This document shows positions 55,679-64,000 of a stretch of 64,000 bases of DNA, one piece after another. Location: assembly GCF_019222765.1 (NCBI RefSeq), contig NZ_CP078145.1, forward strand, positions 3,410,001-3,474,000, given 5' to 3'. The translations under genes and the position numbers were made by a program. The notes beneath the pieces were generated by a model, which was given only the letters and a program-made list of their open reading frames with translations, did not search any database and was not told where the DNA came from. Position 1 is the stretch's first letter. Every line of letters starts with the position of its first letter. Source of the DNA: Nocardia iowensis. GTDB lineage: Bacteria > Actinomycetota > Actinomycetes > Mycobacteriales > Mycobacteriaceae.

Positions 55679-56836
55679 CTACATGGCCGCGATATCGGTA
55701 ACGGTGTAGGTAGATTCCCCACTCTCGGTGACCGAATCGACGAACGGCCGAAGCCAAGGCAGGCTGATCGGTCCGGAGCGCCGTTTTCCGGTGGTGAGTT
55801 CATAGGTGGAATAGGAAGGAACGTCGCGGAAATCGAGCTGCGCGACGGTGGTGGCGTTGACGTCGATTTTTGTCGCGAGATGGTTGGACGGCAGCTTCCA
55901 CGCATGTGAGACCGTCACATCGCCCTGTATCGGGACAGACAAGATATCGCCGTAAATCGTTGACCAGAACAACTTCTCACCGACCCGGGTCAGCGACCCG
56001 CGTGAGATCCGCCAGCTATATCCGTGCATCACGAGCTGGGTCTCTGTCCGCGAGCCGGCGGTGGCGTCGATTCGAACCAGCGTCAGCCCGGGTTCGCCGG
56101 ATTCGGACAGCCGTGCTTCGTTGGACGCGTATAACGCGGACAAGGTCGTGCCGTCGGCCGAGCATGGGATGCTGCGCGTCGCCGGCCGGAAATCCTCTGG
56201 ATAGTCCCAGCGCCCGCGAACAGCCAGCTCTCCGGCGGGCGAAATCTCGTACAACACGCTGCCGTAGGTTCCGGTCTCGGCAGCTTTCCGATCCTCCGAA
56301 ATAGCGAAGAGGCGACCGTCGCAGTACCCTGCGGCGAGCACCATTCCGGGAACCACGCCACTCGCTGCCTTGTTGTCGGCATCGATGGCGACGAATCTGT
56401 TTGCGGATTGTCCGTCCACGTCGCCGCTGTTGAACCACACCGAGGCGCGTCCCGTCGCCGGGTCATTCACTGCGGCTTGCACCATGTCTTCATCGACCGC
56501 CGTCACCGACCTCGACGACTCGGTCAGCGTGGTGACCGAATCGGCCGAGGTGGTCACGATCGCGTTCGGCGACGCAAGGATCTGGCTGTCATAGATCGCT
56601 CCACCTTGCAGGCTGCCTAGGGCAGTGCCGTTCTCATCGAAGGCGAATACCGTCGTTCGATCCTGCCTCGGCATGATCGGCGGCTGTAGTGGACCGACCG
56701 ACACGACCGCGATGGTTCGATCAGGCAGTGCATCGAGCAAGTGTTGATTATTGGGTGGCTGGTGTGCCGTGCATGCGACCGCAAGGGTCAGCGTCGCCGC
56801 TGCCGCGGCGACGCTGACCGGTGTACTGCGTTTCAT
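55679..56836 (-). CDS. Lipoprotein, beta-propeller-like
   Basis: A 385-residue protein starting at ATG 56836. The signal peptide ends in the lipobox LAVAC (Cys about 22). The mature protein is beta-rich with repeated strand-turn units (TTVFAFDENGTALGSLQGG, NRFVAIDADNKAASG, GSVLYEISPAGELAVRG, LFWSTIYGDILSVPIQGD), the pattern of WD40/PQQ-like propellers. It is outward-facing and probably binds a ligand or partner. It lies 63 bases downstream of the LGFP protein gene on the same strand and may be co-expressed with it. Confidence 0.72.
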   Translation of the reverse strand: MKRSTPVSVAAAAATLTLAVACTAHQPPNNQHLLDALPDRTIAVVSVGPLQPPIMPRQDRTTVFAFDENGTALGSLQGGAIYDSQILASPNAIVTTSADSVTTLTESSRSVTAVDEDMVQAAVNDPATGRASVWFNSGDVDGQSANRFVAIDADNKAASGVVPGMVLAAGYCDGRLFAISEDRKAAETGTYGSVLYEISPAGELAVRGRWDYPEDFRPATRSIPCSADGTTLSALYASNEARLSESGEPGLTLVRIDATAGSRTETQLVMHGYSWRISRGSLTRVGEKLFWSTIYGDILSVPIQGDVTVSHAWKLPSNHLATKIDVNATTVAQLDFRDVPSYSTYELTTGKRRSGPISLPWLRPFVDSVTESGESTYTVTDIAAM

Positions 56837-56899
56837 TCGTTGGCAATCCTCATCGGTCACGCGGAGCAGGCGTTGCGAATGGTCGGGATGCTGCGAGGT

Positions 56900-58723
56900 T
56901 CAGGGGTACTTCGTTACCCATGAGGATTTCAAGATGTCCCGCGGATATACGCCGTAACCACCGTCCCCGTCCAGATCTATCGTCTTGTCCGAATTCGTCG
57001 AGTTTTCCGACGCCCATTTATATGCCGCCCATAGCAGTTGCGAACAGTTGTAGCCGCCCGGGTCGTTGCCGTTGACGTCCTTGTTGAACGCGAAGTTCTT
57101 GTTGTACGCGAAGCCGACCCGGGATTTCGCGAACTTGACCGCATCAGCACGGATGGTGGCCGATGTGTTGACCCACAGCATCTGCGGGCTGCGCATCTTC
57201 CGCCCACCGTCGGCCGTGTTGTCGACCTCGCGGACCCCCTTCTCCGGGTTGAGCGCCTCCACGGAATGTGTTGTAGAGACGAAGATTCCATTGTGCCCGT
57301 GACTCACCCTGGCCGTCGCGGCTTCGGAGAAGAAGATGTCACCTGCGCCGCGCGGCTGCGGTAGCAGCATCTCGTCACCCGGGCTGGGATCGGAGGTGCG
57401 AACCATCGATAGGCGTGCTTCGTCCAGCGCATCTTCGATGATGTCGGCGACCGTGGCGGGAACGTCCTTCGCGATCCGCTGCGCGGCGGCAATTATCTCG
57501 TCCGGGGTCGGAAACACGCTCAGTTCGGCGAGCTCGACCGGCTTCGGACCAGGTCCGGCAATGGTGCCTCGCTGGAACTGTTGCTCGACGTGAACCCAGT
57601 CGTCCTTGGTGAACTGATCCGCAGTCGGGTACCCGTATGTACTGCGCTCGTAGCCGGCTTGGGCCCACTTGTCGAGGATCGACCCGCTCACAGGGTGTGC
57701 GCCGCCGTCGGGCGACCAGTAGATGACACCGTGTTCGAACCGGTTGAATCGCCCTGCTCCGTCCGCGGTTTTCGTCTCGTCGGTGATCGGGTAGCCGAGC
57801 CATCCACCCTCCCAACCAGTTTCACCCCACTTGTCGCGGATGGCTCCTGCCACGTAGTAGGCCTCGTTGAGTTTCCAATAGATGGTGCCGCCTTGGAAGT
57901 ATTGGCGGCGACCGATGTTGTCGGGGTTGACGTTCTCGTCGGAGGTCGGGTAGCCGAGCGGTCCGCCTTCCCAGCCGTTGCGCTGCCACGCGGCAAAAAA
58001 GTGGTTCGCCACCGGATGCGCGCCACCCCACGGCGACCAGTAGATGGGGCCGTTATGGAATGTGGAACGCTTACCGACGCCGTCGGGATTGCTCAGTTCG
58101 TTACTGGTAGGGAAGAGCAGGAAGCTGTTCGGGCCGCCGAGTTCGTTGTACTTGTCACGGATCGCTCCGCACACCTCGTATGGTGCGGGCCAATATACTT
58201 GGCAGCCGTCGGTTGCCTTCGCCGACCGCGCGCTCGGCGCGGCGACAGTGGCCTCCATGGTTTCGGCCTTGTCCGCGTCCGTTTTGCTGAATCCGCTCGG
58301 GATCTCTTCACAGTCGGACCGCATCTTGCCCGCCTCGATTGTCGCGCGCGGGTTTACTGTTGGTTTCCAGCGTTCCGGTTTTGTCATCTTGCCCGGAGTG
58401 CAGGGGGCCTTGTCCGCTGCCGGTGGTTTGGATGTCGACGGCTGTGCGGTTGTAGAGCTCGGTGGGCGCGCCGGTGTAGTAATTGATGTGGGCGCTTGCG
58501 AGGAGTCGGAGGGCTTGGGGTTGCTGGTAGTCGATGTCGCCGCCGGTGCGGGGCTGGTCGGAATCGGTGTAGTCGACGAAGTGGGTGGCACCTGGCTTGG
58601 CTGCGCCTGTGCGAGGACGTGCACGCCGATAAGGGCGCTGGCCGATACTGCGAGGACCGCGACCCGCAATACCTTGGATCGCCGGCGGTAACTATTCCTC
58701 TGCTGCTGATTCGATAATGCCAC
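56900..58723 (-). CDS. LGFP-repeat surface protein with papain-like (YiiX/NlpC-P60 superfamily) C-terminal domain
   Basis: 607 residues. The membrane-anchor/signal segment is about 18-40 and the Ser/Thr/Pro-rich linker about 41-105. Four LGFP-type repeats (FLLFPTSNE about 201, GPLGYPTSDE about 254, GWLGYPITDE about 307, STYGYPTADQ about 361) are each followed by an F/HxGxIYW strand. A C-terminal domain (about 445-607) has GDIFF (461), SHGHNG (475-477) and YNCSQLLWAAY (C560), the order found in permuted papain-like hydrolases. LGFP repeats anchor proteins in mycolate cell walls. The likely role is cell-wall peptide or ester hydrolysis. The GTG at 58723 follows GGGGGAC. Confidence 0.82.
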   Translation of the reverse strand: MALSNQQQRNSYRRRSKVLRVAVLAVSASALIGVHVLAQAQPSQVPPTSSTTPIPTSPAPAATSTTSNPKPSDSSQAPTSITTPARPPSSTTAQPSTSKPPAADKAPCTPGKMTKPERWKPTVNPRATIEAGKMRSDCEEIPSGFSKTDADKAETMEATVAAPSARSAKATDGCQVYWPAPYEVCGAIRDKYNELGGPNSFLLFPTSNELSNPDGVGKRSTFHNGPIYWSPWGGAHPVANHFFAAWQRNGWEGGPLGYPTSDENVNPDNIGRRQYFQGGTIYWKLNEAYYVAGAIRDKWGETGWEGGWLGYPITDETKTADGAGRFNRFEHGVIYWSPDGGAHPVSGSILDKWAQAGYERSTYGYPTADQFTKDDWVHVEQQFQRGTIAGPGPKPVELAELSVFPTPDEIIAAAQRIAKDVPATVADIIEDALDEARLSMVRTSDPSPGDEMLLPQPRGAGDIFFSEAATARVSHGHNGIFVSTTHSVEALNPEKGVREVDNTADGGRKMRSPQMLWVNTSATIRADAVKFAKSRVGFAYNKNFAFNKDVNGNDPGGYNCSQLLWAAYKWASENSTNSDKTIDLDGDGGYGVYPRDILKSSWVTKYP

Positions 58724-58935
58724 GAACGTCCCCCAATCGAATGGCTTAATCACACGTCTCGCGTATTCCGGCACGTAACGTGCTGTGAATAGCAAGGTTT
58801 CGTGACTCTAGCTCTACAGTGTCCAAGATCGATGCGTCGGCGTTTCCCCAGTGGACTGTGGTGGGCTGATCTGCGCTGGTCAGCGGGCTGGTCCCCAATA
58901 CCGAGCGGGGACCTCGTACCCGGGTCCGGCGTCTG

Positions 58936-59184
58936 TCACCGGCGTCTGGGTGCCTTCTTCGCGGACGGCTGTCGTTCGGCACGCCGTTCTGCGCGCCGTG
59001 ATAGCGACTCGAGCCGTGAGCTCGTCGCGCTGGTCAGTGGGTCCTCGGCACCGAGGAATAGTTCGCAGTCGGTGCGGTTCTTCTCGAGCAGGGAGAGGGC
59101 TTCGGTCGTCCGGTCGGCGCGTTCATCGGCGTAGGCGAGGCTGTTGCGGGAGGCCAGGGTCGAGTGGTCCTCGACCCCCCGCAC
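58936..59184 (-). pseudogene. Tetratricopeptide-repeat protein fragment
   Basis: The frame reads EDHSTLASRNSLAYADERAD and LLEKNRTDCELFLGAEDPLT, which is one TPR unit of the kind HPDTLxxRNNLA..G...A..L used in actinobacterial TPR/NB-ARC proteins. The frame is stopped just upstream (near 59200) and no other repeats are seen, so only a scrap remains. Confidence 0.55.
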
Positions 59185-59454
59185 CCGCTCATTGGCTCAG
59201 GTGTGGCCGCTGGGCGCGCGATGGTCGGCCGTCCAAACTGGTTGGCTGACAGGACCTCTCAACGCACCTCGTGCCGACGAGCGGGTGTTCCGGGTGGGTG
59301 ATATTCATTCGACTCGCGACTGTGTGCCGAAATAGTCTCGGTCACCGGCTGGGCGTGTCTGCTGCAGGCGTTCGGCCGACGCTCGGAGAACGCCCGGATC
59401 TGCCGATTATGTGATGTTGTCGAGGCGCCGCGGCTGAGAGATTCCAGGGGGCGC

Positions 59455-59967
59455 TCAGCCCTCGCCGCCGAGGGTCAGCACGACCAGTGGCATCGGCCGG
59501 TCGACCTTGGACTGGAAGTCCGCCAGCAGCGGGTTGTTGGCTAGCACCCAGGCGGCGAACTCGTCGTAGTCCGCGCCTTCGAGCACTCTGCCGGTCCCCG
59601 GGTAGGTCTTGTCCCGGAGCTCGATGGTGACCTGAGGATTCGCCTTGATGTTGTACCACCACGCCGGGTACTTGCCCTCCATGAACGAGCTCACGTACAT
59701 GATGTCGCCCCGGTACCCGGGTCCCAGCGGAATCGTGTGCGGCTTTCCGCTCTTGGCTCCCGTCGTGGTGAGCAGGATGAGGTCCCCGCCCGCATAAGCA
59801 CCGCCCACCCTGCCCGAGTTCTCCCGGAACTCCCTGATCACATCATCGTTCCAGTTGGCGATGCTGCCCTCCTGGTCCCACGCCTGATTCCACGGTGCGT
59901 TCGGATCGTTGTAGTCGGTGATATCGGCCTGATCCAGCTGTCCCGCAGTCGATTCGGTTTCACTCAT
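59455..59967 (-). CDS. F420-dependent (DDN-type) nitroreductase-family protein
   Basis: A 170-residue deazaflavin-dependent nitroreductase-like split barrel: VIREFRENSGRVGG, DLILLTTTGAKSGKPHTIPL, YVSSFMEGKYPAWWYNIKAN and PQVTIELRDKTYPGTGRVL. The motif order is that of mycobacterial Ddn paralogues, which use F420H2 to reduce quinones and nitro compounds. The ATG at 59967 (MSETEST) fits family length. F420 use fits an actinobacterial host. Confidence 0.87.
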   Translation of the reverse strand: MSETESTAGQLDQADITDYNDPNAPWNQAWDQEGSIANWNDDVIREFRENSGRVGGAYAGGDLILLTTTGAKSGKPHTIPLGPGYRGDIMYVSSFMEGKYPAWWYNIKANPQVTIELRDKTYPGTGRVLEGADYDEFAAWVLANNPLLADFQSKVDRPMPLVVLTLGGEG

Positions 59968-60067
59968 GATTCGAGTGTGTCGTGGAGATAGGACAGTTAC
60001 GTTCCTAACTCGACCAGAGATCGTGACGCATTCGCTCGCGAACACTCTCGCATGCCGCTGGGCCGGC

Positions 60068-60117
60068 GGTCTACGCCGCGAGGTCGGCTGCGGCGCTGAG
60101 CGTCCGGTTTTGCCGAT
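60068..60117 (+). repeat. Copy A of a dispersed ~50-bp repeat
   Basis: It shares the core GTCGGCTGCGGCGCTGA and the end TGCCGA with copies B and C in the same orientation. It lies between the nitroreductase and the next hydrolase gene. Confidence 0.65.
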
Positions 60118-60227
60118 GTGCGCACGTTCGGCATGGTGGGGATCCGGTCGGGCACTGCGGTTTTCGCCATGGTCGGTACGCCGCTGGTGCTCAGAACCTG
60201 TCGGTGCCGTGGATTACCGTCCAGGCG

Positions 60228-61118
60228 ATGAGTAACAGAATTGCCGGGTTCACCTACGATCGTGTGCCGGTCGGCGATGTCAGTCTCAACGTCGGCGTCG
60301 CTGGAACCGGCAGCCCGATCGTTCTCTTGCATGGGTTCCCGCAAACCCACCTCGCCTGGCGACACGTCGCCACCGACCTCGCTCGAGACCACCAGGTGAT
60401 CTGCCCGGATCTGCGTGGCTACGGCGACAGCGACAAGCCCGTCGAAAGCCCGGATGGCGACACCTACGCCAAACGCACGATGGCGGCCGACATCATCGAA
60501 CTCATGCACTCGCTCGGCCATAAACGATTCGCCCTTGCGGGACACGACAGAGGTGGATTGGTCGCCTTCCGCGCCGGTTTGGACCACCCGGACGCAATCA
60601 GCCATCTCGCGATCCTCGACGTACTACCGGCCGCAAACATGTGGTCCACCCTGCATGGGACCTCCGGCATCTTCGCGTTCCATCTGTACCTGCTGGCACA
60701 ACCGACCGATCTTGCCGAGCGCATGATCCGAGCCGACCCCGATCTCTTCTTCGGGCACTTTCTCGACAGCTGGACCCAGATACCCGACGCGATTCCCACG
60801 GACATCCGCATCCAGTACCTCACCGCCGCCCGTGCCCCCGACGCTATCCGCGCCATCTGCGCCGACTACCGAGCCAGTGCATACATTGACAACAACCACG
60901 ACGAAACCGACCGCCGCGGAGGCCACCGGCTGAGCATGCCCGTAGCCGCGCTCTGGCAAGACCCGGGCGAGGTCGTACTTCCATTCGACCCCCTCTCGAT
61001 CTGGTCCGAATGGGCGCCGAATCTCCGCGCAGACACGGTGAAATGTGGCCATTTCCTTCCGGAGGAGCAGCCCGGCGTCGTCACCGCAAAGATACGCAAC
61101 CTAATCGACGCACGATAA
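60228..61118 (+). CDS. Alpha/beta hydrolase, fluoroacetate dehalogenase/epoxide hydrolase-like
   Basis: 296 residues. Motifs are IVLLHGFPQTHLAWRHV (oxyanion region), CPDLRGYGDSDKP and GHDRGGLVAFR, where D107 is the nucleophile and the arginines R108 and R114 match those that bind the carboxylate in fluoroacetate dehalogenases. The C-terminal KCGHFLPEEQP has the catalytic His. Epoxide hydrolases share most of this. The start is ATG 60228. It sits between two copies of a 50-bp direct repeat. Confidence 0.8.
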   Translation: MSNRIAGFTYDRVPVGDVSLNVGVAGTGSPIVLLHGFPQTHLAWRHVATDLARDHQVICPDLRGYGDSDKPVESPDGDTYAKRTMAADIIELMHSLGHKRFALAGHDRGGLVAFRAGLDHPDAISHLAILDVLPAANMWSTLHGTSGIFAFHLYLLAQPTDLAERMIRADPDLFFGHFLDSWTQIPDAIPTDIRIQYLTAARAPDAIRAICADYRASAYIDNNHDETDRRGGHRLSMPVAALWQDPGEVVLPFDPLSIWSEWAPNLRADTVKCGHFLPEEQPGVVTAKIRNLIDAR

Positions 61119-61133
61119 TGCCGCTGCGCGGGC

Positions 61134-61183
61134 GTTCTACCCGACGAGATCGACTGCGGCGCAGAACGTCCGCTCTTGCCGAT
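61134..61183 (+). repeat. Copy B of the ~50-bp repeat
   Basis: GTTCTACCC and GATCGACTGCGGCGCAGAA followed by CGTCCGCTCTTGCCGAT align over the full 50 bases with copy A. It lies between the hydrolase stop and the end of the DUF5984-like gene. Confidence 0.65.
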
Positions 61184-61184
61184 T

Positions 61185-61949
61185 TCAGTGGCAGGACACG
61201 ATGCGGGCGCCAGCACGTACGGCATCCCAATCTGTGGAGGGGCGTTGGTTCAGGGCTCGGGGCAACCAGGTACGCCGGTCCTTGTGCTCCCGCAGCAAGT
61301 CGTCGACATCGAGTTCGACGTCGGTCCGCCGGGCGGTCGAGGCCAATTGTGCTACTCGGGCCTCCATGGCATCGAGCAGCGAACGATCGAAGTCGGTGAC
61401 TGCCGAGACAAATTCCTCGGCGGGAATGGACGCTCGGCCGTATTCCGGTGCAGTGAAGGAAATTTCGCTGTGCGGATCGGTGGTGTACCGCCAGGCGATC
61501 GCGATGGTGTCTCTGGCGCCGGTGTCGCGCCACAATTGCAGGTGTGGCCCGACACGCAGATAGCCAGCATCGATGATGCGGTCCCCGTGCGCGGACACCG
61601 CAGCGTCGGCAGCGGGGTCGTCGGTTTCGCGCCAGTTCGTGGATTCGCTGGCCATGAACTCGACCAGATCTTCTGGAACCGGTTCGAGTGCGTGCGGCAG
61701 TACCTCCAGCAGGTCTTCCCACAGCCTTACGACGTAGTAGTCCACCCAGGGATGGGCTCTTGCGCCGGCCACGCTGGCACGCCGCAGGTCCATCGTGTGG
61801 GCGGAGTAGCGCAGCAGCTCGTGATCGTCGATGTCGACGCAGTACCAGCCTTCGGTCAATCCGAACCAGTGCAGCGCATTGCGCTCACCCCACGGTGTGA
61901 CTTCGTCGAGTGGCGTCAAGCCGAACCGAAACCGGATCACAGGGACCAT
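61185..61949 (-). CDS. DUF5984-like protein
   Basis: A 254-residue protein starting at ATG 61949: PVIRFRFGLTPLDEVTPWGE at the N-terminus, LHWFGLTEGWYCVDIDDHEL, YYVVRLWEDLLEVLPHALEP and AEEFVSAVTDFDRSLLDAME. The opening matches a family of hypothetical proteins seen across Nocardia and Streptomyces, sometimes in immunity-type settings. No catalytic site is visible. The gene lies exactly between repeat copies B and C, opposite in direction to its neighbour. Confidence 0.7.
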   Translation of the reverse strand: MVPVIRFRFGLTPLDEVTPWGERNALHWFGLTEGWYCVDIDDHELLRYSAHTMDLRRASVAGARAHPWVDYYVVRLWEDLLEVLPHALEPVPEDLVEFMASESTNWRETDDPAADAAVSAHGDRIIDAGYLRVGPHLQLWRDTGARDTIAIAWRYTTDPHSEISFTAPEYGRASIPAEEFVSAVTDFDRSLLDAMEARVAQLASTARRTDVELDVDDLLREHKDRRTWLPRALNQRPSTDWDAVRAGARIVSCH

Positions 61950-62012
61950 ACAACCGTGCAAGGTTTGGTCGTGTCCACTCGGATTCAACGTACTGTCATC
62001 CGCTGGTCGCGC

Positions 62013-62063
62013 GGTCTGCGCAGCGAGATCGGCTGCGGCGCTGAATGTCCCCATAGTGCCGAG
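62013..62063 (+). repeat. Copy C of the ~50-bp repeat
   Basis: GGTCTGCGCAGCGAG and GATCGGCTGCGGCGCTGAA followed by TGTCC and GTGCCGA align with copies A and B with one single-base gap. It lies upstream of the DUF5984-like gene. Confidence 0.65.
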
Positions 62064-62176
62064 TATCGTGTGTTGCCGCTTAGGGGAAGCCGCGCCCGAT
62101 TCCGGCGGAATAGATGGCCATCAACAGCGATGACGATGAGATCGGTTGGCCTTGTCGATCCGACACGGCAATGCGC

Positions 62177-62737
62177 TCAGCCGAATGCCCCGACAAACTC
62201 GATGACAAGCGATGTCACCGACAGTGAACCGATACCGAATGCCGCCACTAGTGCGAACCCGATTAGCACGTCCTCTTCTGTGGGCTGACGTGGTTCGACG
62301 ATGTGTCCCCGCACTTCGGTCGCGGTCGGCGCCTTCCACTCCACATAGACCGACCCGTCGCCCAGCAAAGTGAATGTGCAGAACGACTGCTCGATCTCTC
62401 CCGGCCGGCCGTTGAGGAATCTGCTTTCCTCAACGGATTTCGGTTCCAAAGTCAGCACCCGGTCATCGATTTCGGCGACCACACGATAGCTGCGCTTGAG
62501 CACGCGCCCGCTCCCTGGAAGCACCTTCATCGGACGGTCGTTCACCCGCGCCGCGAGACAGCGCGCATCCCTGGTCCCGATCAGAACACTCGAGCGCGTC
62601 CGCGCACCGACTCGTTCGATGGTCACCACCGGCGAATCCGCTTTCCTGAACTGCGCCGAACAACGGTCATCGGTCCTCGTGACAACAACATCCCCGAAAC
62701 CTCTACTGTCGAAGATTGTTTGCACAATGTCGGACAC
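62177..62737 (-). CDS. Hypothetical protein with a C-terminal membrane segment
   Basis: A 186-residue protein. The first 150 residues are beta-rich (FGDVVVTRTDDRCSAQF, RSYRVVAEIDDRVLTLEPKS, YVEWKAPTATEVRGHIVEPR) and resemble LURP/scramblase-like or immunity-type beta barrels only in general outline. The C-terminus VLIGFALVAAFGIGSLSVTS is hydrophobic and probably membrane-inserted. No family is named. Confidence 0.62.
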   Translation of the reverse strand: MSDIVQTIFDSRGFGDVVVTRTDDRCSAQFRKADSPVVTIERVGARTRSSVLIGTRDARCLAARVNDRPMKVLPGSGRVLKRSYRVVAEIDDRVLTLEPKSVEESRFLNGRPGEIEQSFCTFTLLGDGSVYVEWKAPTATEVRGHIVEPRQPTEEDVLIGFALVAAFGIGSLSVTSLVIEFVGAFG

Positions 62738-62886
62738 CGGTGATCTACTCCTCGGATGCGCCGGTAGACGCTACCGCCACGCCCCGGTCATATGAATTGT
62801 ATGGCGGGTGTCCGCCCCCGAGTCCGTGGGTTGTTCGCCCCACGGCCAGTGAAACCCACTGCGGCTCAGACCATCCTGTAATCCCC

Positions 62887-63138
62887 ATCGGCCCGCGTGC
62901 CCAGCTGCTGACGGCCCTGCATCCGATGGACGACCATGAGCTGCGCCGCCAGCGCTGGGAGACAGCGGCTCGGATCACCATCGGAGACAACGTGTGGCTG
63001 GGCGGAGGTGTCATCGTCTGCCCCGGAGTCACGATCGGCGCGAACACAGTTGTCGGTGCTGGGAGTGTCGTCACGAAAGACCTGCCAGCGCAGGTCTTCG
63101 CCGCCGGGAATCCGTGCCGGGTCATCCGAAATCTATAG
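62887..63138 (+). pseudogene. Truncated maltose/sugar O-acetyltransferase (LacA/Maa type)
   Basis: Residues from IGPRAQLLTALHPMDDHELR onward, with ITIGDNVWLGGGVIVCPGVT, IGANTVVGAGSVVTKDLPA and FAAGNPCRVIRNL, are the hexapeptide-repeat second half of a Maa/NodL acetyltransferase, including the catalytic His in TALHP. The first 100 or so residues of the family are missing and no start codon suits. It is a 5'-deleted gene. Confidence 0.7.
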
Positions 63139-63201
63139 CAGTTCGGTCATAGCTGGAATACACGACACAGGATGTCGTGATTCGTTGGAATGCTGAGCAG
63201 C

Positions 63202-63582
63202 ATGACCGAAGACCAACTCCTGCACACCGACCAGCTCATACATGCCTACTACGACAACCTCGAGAACGGCACGGCGTCCTTCGACGAACAGCGCTTGCGC
63301 CAGATCCTGGCCCCGGACCTCCGCTTCGAGGCGCCGATGGCTGGACGCAGCGTCGGCGCAGAGGGATTCATCAAGGGCGCAGCCGCATTTGCCGAGACGA
63401 TGCGCGGCATGACCATGCTCGAGCAGCTCTGCACCGACCAGGCGGCGGCCACGCTGTTCGACGCCGAAATGCCCGGCGGCACCGTCCGCGTCGCCGAGTT
63501 CTTCCAGATCGCCGACAGCAAGATCCAGTCGCTGCGTTTGCTTTACGACGTCCACGAGTACCAAGCCCGCGGCGGTTGCTGA
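63202..63582 (+). CDS. SnoaL/NTF2-like fold protein
   Basis: A 126-residue cone-shaped alpha+beta barrel protein: QLIHAYYDNLENGTASFDEQ, LAPDLRFEAPMAGRSVG, FIKGAAAFAETMRG and VAEFFQIADSKIQSLRLLYD. Such proteins are polyketide cyclases, isomerases or ligand-binding proteins. ATG 63202 (MTEDQ) is preferred; ATG 63190 would add four residues. A strong terminator follows. Confidence 0.8.
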   Translation: MTEDQLLHTDQLIHAYYDNLENGTASFDEQRLRQILAPDLRFEAPMAGRSVGAEGFIKGAAAFAETMRGMTMLEQLCTDQAAATLFDAEMPGGTVRVAEFFQIADSKIQSLRLLYDVHEYQARGGC

Positions 63583-63596
63583 GGCCAGCTTCGCTG

Positions 63597-63635
63597 CCGT
63601 TTCCGGGTCCGCTGAGTAGGCGGACCCGGAAACGG
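63597..63635 (+). terminator. Perfect 16-bp terminator hairpin
   Basis: CCGTTTCCGGGTCCGC (63597-63612) pairs without mismatch with GCGGACCCGGAAACGG (63620-63635) around a 7-base loop, TGAGTAG, starting 14 bases after the SnoaL-like gene. Confidence 0.8.
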
Positions 63636-64000
63636 CCGACCACGGGAGAATTATCGAGCCACACACCCAAGAGAACCGTCGCAGAACCCCACCGGAGTGT
63701 CGCTGGTACAGCGTCATACGACAGCTCCGGATCCCCGAGAAAACGACTCCCGCAGGCCGCCGGTTCCGACCGGCGGTACCCGGTGTCCGCAGATGTCCCG
63801 ATGAGAACTGAGTCCGAGGTTTCAGTTGTAGGGTCTCAAATCTCGTGGCGGAACCTCAGATTGGATGGCGGACCCGCCGTGATTCTGAGATTCGGCTCCC
63901 TCCGCTTGCCGATCGGTGGATGATTTCGCCAGTTACGGTCCACGGCAACGGATTCGAGTTGGCACAGGTCGGGGAGTTTCCACGCGGTCGGTGTCGGAGT
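63636..64000. other. Right-edge region with no supported gene
   Basis: About 365 bases after the terminator with no convincing reading frame or RNA. A regulatory region for a gene beyond the edge is possible. Confidence 0.35.

Noticed and set aside
63177..63923. 248-codon + frame at the right edge
   Set aside because: Runs through the SnoaL-like gene and a strong terminator out of frame and is proline/arginine-rich.

Overview
The window is high-GC actinobacterial DNA that most resembles Nocardia or a close mycolic-acid-containing relative. The pointers are LGFP repeats in a surface protein, a mycothiol-dependent isomerase-type protein, an F420-type nitroreductase, a DUF3710 protein, an IdeR/DtxR-like iron box, and frequent GTG/TTG starts with ATGA overlaps. 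No rRNA, tRNA or CRISPR array was seen. The genus is inferred from family content, not proven.

Bases 1-10913 hold the most distinctive locus, a probable secondary-metabolite cluster entered part-way. Its order is dpgB (cut by the left edge), dpgC, dpgD, a benzoylformate-decarboxylase-like ThDP enzyme, a CerJ/AviN-type KAS III-like acyltransferase, an iterative type I PKS (KS-AT-DH-ACP, orsellinic-acid-synthase architecture), a strong terminator hairpin, and a Bcr/CflA-type exporter. DpgA and any further genes would lie to the left. The Dpg enzymes normally make 3,5-dihydroxyphenylglyoxylate for glycopeptide antibiotics. Here the aminotransferase is absent from view and a decarboxylase takes its place, next to a second aromatic polyketide synthase. 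This suggests a product joining a dihydroxybenzaldehyde or dihydroxybenzoyl unit with an orsellinate-type unit.

Bases 10900-46000 are mostly accessory metabolism and small regulatory modules, several with a readable control site. They include an OmpR-type two-component system divergent from a PepSY protein; a MerR regulator and a flavoprotein around an iron box; a WYL regulator divergent from a haloalkane-dehalogenase-like hydrolase; an ECF41/SigJ-like sigma factor with two facing promoters and two glyoxalase-fold genes; a TetR-PhyH operon; a leaderless ArsR-SRPBCC operon; and an ABM monooxygenase, MarR and TetX-like monooxygenase set behind twin operators. Transporters, acetyltransferases, PPOX proteins, hydrolases and methyltransferases lie between them.

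Bases 46000-64000 mix intact genes with decay. There is a deleted Slp/TAP-like hydrolase, an IS30 transposase tail, an integrase fragment, a frameshifted gene, a TPR fragment and a truncated acetyltransferase. Intact items include two SbnA-like PLP enzymes that flank an MFS exporter in an overlapping operon, an LGFP-repeat surface protein fused to a papain-like hydrolase domain, and two genes set between three direct copies of a roughly 50-bp repeat.
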